Assembly: GCA_035771165.1 (NCBI GenBank)
Contig: JAWNZC010000445.1
Span: 4,699,501-4,763,500, forward strand
Source of the DNA: Paragorgia papillata
Taxonomy: Eukaryota; Cnidaria; Anthozoa; Scleralcyonacea; Coralliidae
Direction of reading: 5' to 3'
DNA: 64,000 nt
In this document: positions 57,101-64,000 of the stretch, in pieces
Numbering within the stretch: the first letter of the stretch is position 1
Layout: every line of letters begins with the position of its first letter
Position numbers and translations under genes: made by a program
Notes under the pieces: generated by a model
What the model saw: only the letters and a program-made list of their open reading frames with translations
What the model was told of the DNA's origin: nothing
Databases searched by the model: none

Positions 57101-60100
57101 TCTGTGAAAATTAGTTATAATTAACATACACGCATTTATTTCGCAAATGTTCGTTGTACAGCGTCCACAGTGTATTCTGCATGACCCACGATATAGACCA
57201 CGATCGGAAATGGCGGCTGTCGAGGCTCGCGAAATACGGGCTGACCCGTATTAGCTACGCATGCGTAGAACGAATATCTTGCGTGTAAACGTCATCAATA
57301 CACGGCCGACAATTCACTTGAGCCAGCACGCACGTGGACTGCGAACTGACCCATGAAAGTGGCCGATTTTCTATGCGATTTTCGATCGTGCTTTCTGCAT
57401 GGATCACGTGATCTTTCTTTTTGACCTATCTGATTGGTTACTGTCCAAAGTTGTTCGAAGTTTCGGATGTCAAAAGTTATGCGAGAGTTTCTCAACGCGT
57501 ACGCACTTTAAGGTGAAGTAATACGAGCAACAAATTGCGGCAACATTGTTGCGTTGCAAGTTGAAAAGCGTTGTTGCACGTATTACCTCACCCTAATGCG
57601 GAAAGGTTTATTGGTCAATCTTGACTTTCATTTGTTCTTTTCATGGGTAAGCCATTAATGTAATGATAAATGAAGTTTGTATGTTTTAATTAGGATTATG
57701 AACAAAACAAACTGGAAGACGAAATGAGAAAGAGGAAAGAAAGGTAACATTTTTAGTCAGTGTTTTTACAGGAATATCAAACCAATAGCTTACATTATAT
57801 TTTTACTAATAATTTAGTTTCAGAGTCTATGCTTATTTCAGATTTCATTTCAGCCGGGAACTCTAGGGGCGCAAGCAACAAGAACGTGGTTAGCCTGGTA
57901 CCCCGACCCAATTTCAAACGAAATATGGGCCAGGTAACCACTAATCTCATTCTCGCGTCATCAGGGCTAAATCCACTTATTACGATTGCAATTTCACTCA
58001 TAGCCAATAAAAACGCGCGAAATTTTAACCAATAGAAAAGCAGAAGTCTTTAGTGGTTACCTGGCCCATATTCTTTGATTGGGCCAGGGTACCAGGCTAG
58101 AACGTGGTCTGATTTTGAACTAAGAACAATCTATAGTACGATCCTTGTCTAAAGTATAATCTGAATTTGTTTACATGCCAAACTGCATTTCTAATCGTGA
58201 CGCCATTTTACCAATTAGTAAATGCGTATACTTCTTTTTAGGTAGTTTCTCTTCCTATCTCATTTTAATGGATCGTTTTCACTCACGTGATCGGTGGCCC
58301 CGTTGGGGTGGCAATACAAAATATTTTAATAAGAATAGAGTTAAATTCCCATAGGATAAAGATTGTGCACCAATATGGCTGCATGCCATTGCATTGTTCT
58401 GTGTCTTCCAATCCATTGACCTGCATGGCATTTGCGGTTCTTAATAAAGCGAGCTTTAATTTTGTAGTTTGCAGCTGAGAATTTTAAATATAATAATGGA
58501 ATTGGGTGAGTTTGGACTTTGAGCGGTGTACAAGATCATGGACATTTTCTCTTCATAAGGAGATGGTTTGAATTTGCTGTAGTAGTATTAGTACACTGTT
58601 GTCTGCAGATGTTCATGGTATTGCTTTTTGAGAAAGAACGTTGATATTTGACGGCCACAGCAACAGTGAACATAAAAATGACCGCCATCTTGTTATGAAC
58701 ACCAACAGTCTTTCATAGTTATTTGCACTGATCTAAACGATGATTTTTCTTTCTAGGATCGAGAATTGGCGCAACAAAAGGAAAGCTGATACTCTTCAGA
58801 AAGCTTCCGACGAAAACAAAGATGATCCTAATAGAAAGGAATGGACACTGGAGGATGATGAAGAAGACGATGCTGAAGATGTAAGGCAGGGATTAAGTAG
58901 ACTTTTTGGTCTTATGGATTATTATTACTTACTTGATCGGCGGTCATATTGGGGTGCTGTAAAGTGGGGGATGTTTGACTTGGGGGAGGGGGCATGGGTG
59001 GCGTGTACTGTTAGCGCGCTGCCTCTCACCAAAAGTTAAGCCCGGATAGATGGGGTTAGTATACTTGGATGGGTGACCGCTTGGGAATGATTCCTTTGTG
59101 CGTAGAGTTGTAGTTGATCTTTCATGTGTTTCGAGGGTTTTTCGTCTGGTTCTGCCAGTTTCCCTCCCTCCGTAAAATCAACACCTACATTTTAGCTGTA
59201 ATCCCGTGGTCTGAACTGTGTCGTATGGCGGCTGCCTGGAGCGCCTTTGATATATGCTTCGACACGACCACGTTGATCTGCGTCCTTCGTAATTCAGTCG
59301 CTGGCTGCGGGAAGGATGATTATCCCCCAGTCCTTTATCCTTTAGAATTATGTGGGACACCAGTATGGCCGGCATTTCATTGTTTTGGAAGACCAACATG
59401 ACCAATGTGACGTCAAATGAATATTATCTCTTTTATACTTGGTTTTTGAACGTTCTTGAAACTTATATCAAATTATTGTTTTTCAAACATATTTTATTAG
59501 CAAAACCTTACCTCTGTATATTTAGTAAAAGTTGCATGCGACATTACATACAGTCATACGCTACATGTAGTACTTTTAAAGGGTAATAACTTTTAAAGTA
59601 TAACACACTTTAACAACTAGTTAAAAACTTGCAAACTTGCGATGCGTTTACGTTCGTAAACGTATATGTGTGGATGGGGCTTGAGTATGTGAGTGAGTGA
59701 GCGATTGACCGGGTGAGTGAGTTGGTTGGTGGGTGCATGGGTGTTTGGGTATGCATTAGTACAGTAATGGATGGTCGGTAGATGACTGGAAGGTTGGTTG
59801 GGCGAGTGGCTGATTGCATGAGTGAGTGAGTGAATGAACGAACATATAAATAATGTGAATTTTATGTCCACCTGTATTGTAGGTTAGCACAGACGAGAAT
59901 GGTGATGCAGGTAAGTTTTTACATAGTTGAATGTCTCATCATAGAGTTAGGGTTATATTTTTTTCTCCTGTGTACATGTATGCTAATCGCTAACTGAGAA
60001 TCTACTAATATATTTGCTTACTATCGTGGCAATAGAAGCGTTCCTAAGATATCGTTGCAATATATTCCTCAATATATTCCGGTGTATATCCCGCTAAAAC

Positions 60101-63093
60101 TATATTTCAATATTCTCGGTATACCATTTCTTGCACAGTCGTTATGCAATGTTACATTTAGTGAGATCTGAAGAGCTATAAAAAATCTTCTCATGTTTTA
60201 GGCTTTTATATAGTGAAGACATTTTTTTCAGTAGACGCGAGTTTCAGGGTGTTGCGCGCATAATTCAAAAAAATGGCAAGCTCCACTCAAAGTAAATATA
60301 CTGTTTAAAATCAACAAAGTATATATAGATACAGTTTCTGGATGTTTAACACTGTTATTCTGCTGTTGTTGGCTCGCTAACAAGTCTGTTTGCCATTGCT
60401 TACTTGACGTTTTTTGTCCATGGAGAAGAAAAGTCCTGACTTACCAGGCGTAATTGCTTTAGTTTACAATATTTTAAACCCTATGTAAAGAAAGATTTTT
60501 GTTTTGTATTTGCAGAGGTGAAAGAAACTACGATGACGTCGAATGACGAGGAGGTACAATTTTTGTTTTGTGGTTTACGTTTTAAATTGGCCATTTTCCA
60601 AACGAGTTGAAGTCTGGTAAAGAGTTTTGAGCGCTGGTGTTCTTGGGATCGTTTGGAGGAACAGTTACATTGTGCTTACGCTACCAAGCACAAAATCTGT
60701 CCCTCCAAACAATCCCAAGTATACTCTGACCTTTCTAACCCCTCACCAGTCTTCAACTATTTTGGGAAATGGCCAATTGATGCTGCTTTTTTTATATGTT
60801 CGCAAGCGCGATCTCGAAACCACGTTTATAAGTAAAAGGCGTTTCCGTTAAACACACTTGATTTCAGACTGTTGCATTATCGTTCGACGCGCGACTTGAC
60901 TACTATCGAAGTGCACAATGCGAAAATTTTAATTCTTAAAACTTAAAACTTAACAGTTTTTACGTGGCAGTACCTCGGATGTTTCGTCCCTGGAGACATT
61001 AGCGACGAGCCTGGTCGTATATATGTAGTGCATTGATGGATACTATGCATGGTTATGAAGTACTTTATTACATGAAATTTTCGCGACACTTCAATTTCGC
61101 GGATTTCGCACAAATGATATATTGTTGACCCACTATAGTTCTACAAAAACTTACTATATTGTTGACCCACTAGAGTTCTATTAAAACGTGGTCTATTTTT
61201 CTTTAATAACATCTATTTTAAAGTCATTGGTGTTTTTATTTTTTGGTCAGATAAAGAGCTGAAACCAGATTTTGGTATTGTTCTATATAGTCTGGAACTT
61301 AGCTATTAAAGCGATTTTTTCAAATAAGAACCTATTTTAAATATCAGGTTTAAAATTTAGAGGGACGCAAAATTCTAAATTTTAACCTGACGGTTTTTTT
61401 GGCGGGTGTTTACTGTATTACATTAATTCTGTGACAGTGCAACTTTCTTATGTATTGTAATTCTCTTTTTATTTCAGGATGAAGATGTTGACCCTTTAGA
61501 AGCATTTATGGTTGCGGTTGACCAGCAGGTGAGCATTGATAGTTTATCCCATGACACACCCAAAATTCATTGTTCCAAGAGACGCGTTAAATCCTTTATC
61601 CAACTGTCTTAAACAACGTCAAGTGGGCAGGGCTTTGAAGAAAGGGAATTTGTGGGGTAAAAATGCTCATTAGTATGCCATAACTAGTGGGATAACTACT
61701 TATCACGCTATGCATACAAATGAGATTAACACTGCTAATTTAAACAGGCAATGGTTTTCATTCACAATGAACATTTACTGAAACAAAGCATTTTATTGTT
61801 TATCAGAAATGTGTTTTAACCTTGCTTTCAATCAGCTATTGTCTTCTCATGTAATTTTGGGTGTGTCATCGGATAACTCACGATAATTAACCTATATATA
61901 CTTGCTTGTAACGGTTCTAAGAAATGCATGAATATTTACTATCGCATTGTTTCCTTATTTTGTTTTGCATTTTGGATATATGAGGTATAAATACATCTTA
62001 TTGGGTGATCTTATTGTGGTTATTGCCTTTACTAGGTGACCAAGTTAAAACAAGATGACGATAAAAGGCGTGGTATTACAAAGTCCGAAAAAGGAAAGGC
62101 CACTGTAATAACAACAGTTGTTAAGAAAACAACGGTAAATAACGTCTTTTATGAAAAAGCTGATATATCTATGGTCCGAGTGATCTGATATCTAGTAATG
62201 TTTTTTTTTTGGACAGACTAACAGTTAAATAATATCCATTCGCCTTTAGAACGAGGTCGATAAACAGAAGAAAATTGTCAAAGGGGAATTAATGGTTAAC
62301 GACCAGGATGCTATGGAGGTAAATATATTTCGCACAGGCTGTGCGAAGCTAACTATGGTAACTGATCATGTTATGCAAATTTAAAATAATCTATTTATTG
62401 CTTGTTTGGTTTTTAGTATTCTTCAGAAGACGAGGAGGAAGATGTTCTTGACCCTAATTTACTTGGATTCAAAACAAAGCAGAAGAAGGTATAAGCCGTT
62501 CGGAATAAATACAGGCTTGTTTGATCGTCAGTGAATAATACAGTATTGCTATAATTTCAGAGCTGATAATGATTTCTGCATTTTAATTGGTCCATTGAGC
62601 GGTGAATCTGAGACAACATTCGCCATTCAAATGTGATTTGGAATGTGAACTGGTACCTTTCTGAAACTGTGTTGAGTTTACTCTTTCAGTCTCCTCTCGG
62701 AATTATTCAGTATTTTGAAGTATGCGATTTCAGAATTTGTCGCTTTTATCAAAAAGGTGTGCGTAGTTTCATTATGAAATGGTGTGTCATGAAATAAACG
62801 CCCACACAGTTCAGCCGTGAATATTGTACATTACGTACCTCGCTGAGTTTATATCTTGGATGCTTTGTTTGGATGTTGTAGGAAAGGCTAATTTAAAAAG
62901 CTCAATTTGAGCCACTTGTTTTATTAATCGATGCTGTATCAGGATTTACAAATTTTGATTAAATATTCATTTCTTTTGAATTTTCCTCACGAATTAGTAA
63001 TACTGTAAGTTGGATCGATAAGTAATGTTATCCAATGTATTAATAATTTATGAAAAAAATCTAAAACATGTTTAATCAAGTGTTGTAAATCGG

Positions 63094-63130
<37 letters not shown>

Positions 63131-63819
63131 AAATTTATTTATATACATAATGTACATTTGTAGTAACAATTAAAAAAGAAAGAAACACATAGAGATTGAG
63201 TAATGGCTACCTAGAATTAACCGAGGAGAGCTAATCGAGCTAGGTAGCACTCAGGACAAATTCGTCCTGATTTACATAAACTTTCTCAGCTTAAAGTGCC
63301 TATGCAAAAAGTTGACGGAAGTGACGTCAAAGGAGGAATCTGCAAAGTGGTTTTATATAGACAAATTCCTCTTTTGACGTCACTTCCGTCCACTTTAACA
63401 GCAAAAAAGTCCACGAAGATGAAATTTTAGAAAAGGAAGATATATTACAAATCTTCTCAGAAGGTTCCAAATATCCTAAATATGTAAAATCCCCAACCAT
63501 TGCATAGGCACTTTAAGCAGCTTGTATCTTAAAGATTGTTGATAAATCTGAACAATTAGATGTGTGAATTGCATAAATCGTATACAATATTCGCGTCTGA
63601 ACGGCTCACCTTCGGCTTGCGTTGTAAATGCCAATACAGCTCTGCCTTTCATATTGTATGTATCACTTATTAATTATACGAATTTAACGACTTTTTGTTC
63701 TTTTTATTTTTATTTTTCTCAGGATTTAGCAGCGGTTGATCATTCTAAAGTGTATTATCAACCTTTTAGAAAGAATTTTTACGTCGAGGTGCCTGAACTG
63801 ACCAAGCTTACACCAGAAG
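51196..63819 (+). CDS. DDX46: DDX46/Prp5-type DEAD-box RNA helicase, N-terminal 13 exons (partial)
   Basis: Thirteen coding exons join in frame: 51196-51212, 52734-53018, 53548-53593, 55921-55965, 57694-57743, 58757-58880, 59883-59910, 60516-60553, 61478-61528, 62036-62134, 62250-62318, 62417-62488 and 63723-63819, all GT-AG, giving about 340 residues. DDX46 is a nuclear ATPase that helps U2 snRNP bind the branch point. The chain starts MRSENKKRRRSRERSRSRSK and has a long Arg/Ser domain (residues ~7-100). It continues with NKLEDEMRKRKER and ENWRNK, an acidic stretch after WTLEDDEEDD, DVDPLEAFM, GELMVNDQDAMEYSSEDEEE and VDHSKVYYQPFRKNFYVEVP. These are the signature blocks of this protein in order. 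The helicase core lies beyond the window. The first exon is only 17 bases. A splice acceptor at 51178-51179, just before the ATG, suggests an upstream leader exon. Confidence 0.93.
51324..52420. mobile_element. hAT-like element family A/B, copy B, in DDX46 intron 1
   Basis: It begins CAGTGAACTCGATGTAAGTT, ends with the inverse, and is flanked by the perfect 8-bp duplication CCTGTACC (51316-51323 and 52421-52428). It is colinear with 26828-28223 but lacks the nested MITE. No transposase frame is present. Confidence 0.93.
52474..52680. mobile_element. Foldback MITE in DDX46 intron 1
   Basis: GTTGCGCGCGCATCATTTTG with its imperfect inverse CAAAATGATGCGTGCGCATG bounds ~205 AT-rich bases and ends only ~55 bases before exon 2. 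Confidence 0.7.
53742..53835. repeat. (GTACA)n microsatellite in DDX46 intron 3
   Basis: CAGTA pentamers, with a CAGTG-variant core, run for ~90 bases. A second array of the same unit is at about 54947-55016. Confidence 0.9.
53836..53975. repeat. Short tandem repeat GGACTAGAAATGTTATTTCC
   Basis: A 29-bp unit (GGACTAGAAATGTTATTTCC then AGTCCAA) occurs about three times at 53883-53965 and contains its own inverted GGACTAGAAAT / ATTTCTAGTCC. CATTAATAATTCATGAGG precedes it, a word also seen near 20864. Confidence 0.7.
54152..54362. mobile_element. Decayed hAT-like MITE in DDX46 intron 3
   Basis: CAGTGGCGTAGCCAGGGGGC, a C-run, and an imperfect right end (TTGCCCCCAAAGACCCTGGC, then TATCTATTACTC) are consistent with an old hAT-type unit. 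The duplication is not recognisable. Confidence 0.55.
54947..55016. repeat. Second (GTACA)n microsatellite in DDX46 intron 3
   Basis: Fourteen or so pentamers of ACAGT with GTGCA and TATAGT variants. It is the same unit as at 53742-53835, about 1.1 kb away. Confidence 0.9.
55627..55757. mobile_element. Palindromic MITE TCGCGCGCT, copy 2
   Basis: AAAATGTCGCGCGCTCTACT at the left, with GATATTTTACGCCTAGTGG at the right. The interior TACAAATTGAATAGTTTTCT matches 42833-42986 inverted. The outermost TIR at the left is degraded. Confidence 0.7.
56100..57500. other. DDX46 intron 4, no further gene seen
   Basis: AT-rich intron sequence. A short open frame at 56432-56653 has no recognisable similarity. 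TGCATGACCCACGATATAGA near 57179 and CTGCATGGATCACGTGATC near 57396 form a loose inverted pair that may mark another decayed element. Confidence 0.45.
57502..57600. mobile_element. Short palindromic MITE in DDX46 intron 4
   Basis: GGTGAAGTAATACGAGCAAC and TGTTGCACGTATTACCTCAC pair, with CGCACTTTA / CTAATGCG outside and TTGCGGCAACATTGTTGCG within. Confidence 0.7.
57891..58099. mobile_element. TAGCCTGG MITE with 9-bp TSD in DDX46 intron 5
   Basis: The ends TAGCCTGGTACCC and GGGTACCAGGCTA are flanked by a perfect 9-bp duplication, GAACGTGGT (57882-57890 and 58100-58108). Inner pairs include ATATGGGCCAGGTAACCAC / GTGGTTACCTGGCCCATAT. The TAGCC start and 9-bp duplication resemble the older element split at 20192-34871. 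Confidence 0.92.
58268..58386. repeat. Dispersed repeat matching 41525-41660 inverted
   Basis: GGATCGTTTTCACTCACGTG, then CGGTGGCCCCGTTGGGGTGG, through AAGATTGTGCACCAATATGG. The class is unknown. Confidence 0.7.
58996..59344 (+). mobile_element. 5S-rRNA-derived SINE-like element, copy 2
   Basis: It is colinear with the minus-strand copy at 18414-18787. The 5S-like head includes AGTTAAGCCCGG and ACTTGGATGGGTGACCGC followed by TTGGGAATG. The same ~270-bp body follows (CCCTCCGTAAAATCAACACC; TGGAGCGCCTTTGATAT; ends CCCCAGTCCTTTATCCTTT). It lies in DDX46 intron 6, in the same orientation as the gene. Confidence 0.82.
59685..59850. repeat. GTGAGTGA-rich degenerate microsatellite in DDX46 intron 6
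   Basis: GTGAGTGAGTGAGCGATTGA and similar tetramers, with GGTTGGTGGGTGCATGGGTG, run to just before exon 7. Long minus-strand frames here are by-products. Confidence 0.85.
61080..61195. repeat. Short tandem duplication in DDX46 intron 8
   Basis: TATTGTTGACCCACTATAGT followed by TCTACAAAAACT is repeated ~32 bases later as TATTGTTGACCCACTAGAGT. Confidence 0.8.
61544..61878. mobile_element. Foldback MITE in DDX46 intron 9
   Basis: TTATCCCATGACACACCCAA with its partner TTGGGTGTGTCATCGGATAA bounds ~335 bp. The left end begins ~15 bases after the exon 9 donor. Confidence 0.78.
63096..63130. repeat. (CAA)n microsatellite in DDX46 intron 12
   Basis: About eleven CAA/ACA units. Confidence 0.92.
63291..63516. 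mobile_element. Foldback MITE in DDX46 intron 12
   Basis: TTAAAGTGCCTATGCAA and TTGCATAGGCACTTTAA bound ~226 bp. An inner pair GACGGAAGTGACGTCAAAG / TTTGACGTCACTTCCGTC carries perfect CRE-like TGACGTCA sites on each arm. TTAA-type ends are compatible with piggyBac or Harbinger. Confidence 0.8.
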
Positions 63820-64000
63820 GTAAAGTAATGTGACGTTTATTCAGAGATTTGCTTGCATGCTAGTCTTTGTTCCAGAAGATTTTAGGAGCGAGGAATAAAG
63901 AACCTCTAGTTGCGTGTAACACATTTTATACCTCCGTCTAATAGTTAATCTTTTTTGATTGACAGCGACAAGTTTCGTTTGTTTTTTTTATTCTATTAAG

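Noticed and set aside
58996..59100. Functional 5S rRNA gene
   Set aside because: Only the internal promoter half resembles 5S; the 5' half and the 3' pairing strand are missing and a non-5S body follows.

Overview
This is AT-rich, intron-rich metazoan DNA packed with transposable elements. The likely source is a cnidarian. That is inferred from the mix of BEL/Pao, CR1/L2-like LINE, Penelope-like, hAT, piggyBac-like and mariner-like elements around small secreted-protein genes; no sequence here proves the species. There are no bacterial-style operons. All host genes are split by GT-AG introns, and I joined exons by splice phase and reading frame.

Four host genes are supported, all on the + strand: (1) a secreted trypsin-like protease with an unusual C-terminal extension (15905-19720), whose last exon is damaged; (2) a two-exon gene for a small secreted four-cysteine protein (26587-30632) with a TATA box; (3) a second, intact copy of the protease gene (42253-45697); (4) the first 13 coding exons of a DDX46/Prp5-type spliceosomal DEAD-box helicase (51196-63819), running off the right edge before its helicase core. 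The two proteases are a recent segmental duplication, since introns and flanks align as well as exons. Their differences therefore date several insertions and one deletion.

Layout: 1-5500 holds element fragments, a long-inverted-repeat transposon and LINE tails. 5514-8815 is a decayed BEL/Pao pol on the minus strand with two MITEs inside it. 8845-9420 is a compound repeat and 9424-11757 a 46/48-bp satellite. 11960-15520 is a frameshifted LINE carrying a hAT-type MITE. Protease copy 1 follows. Then comes the most striking structure: 20416-34421 (14.0 kb) is bounded by hAT-type ends (CAGTGGCGTAACT) and a perfect 8-bp duplication, GGCCTTTT. It interrupts an older element whose two inverted halves lie at about 20192-20407 and 34430-34871. 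The secreted-protein gene sits inside, so it may be cargo of a giant non-autonomous hAT unit. After that come a Penelope-like fragment, LINE tails and microsatellites, protease copy 2 with nested insertions, more MITEs, and DDX46.

Other points of interest are two copies of a 5S-rRNA-derived SINE-like element, a pair of hAT-like elements in introns of two unrelated genes, paralogue 'empty sites' for insertions, and 3' splice acceptors just upstream of start codons that could reflect 5'-UTR introns or spliced-leader addition.
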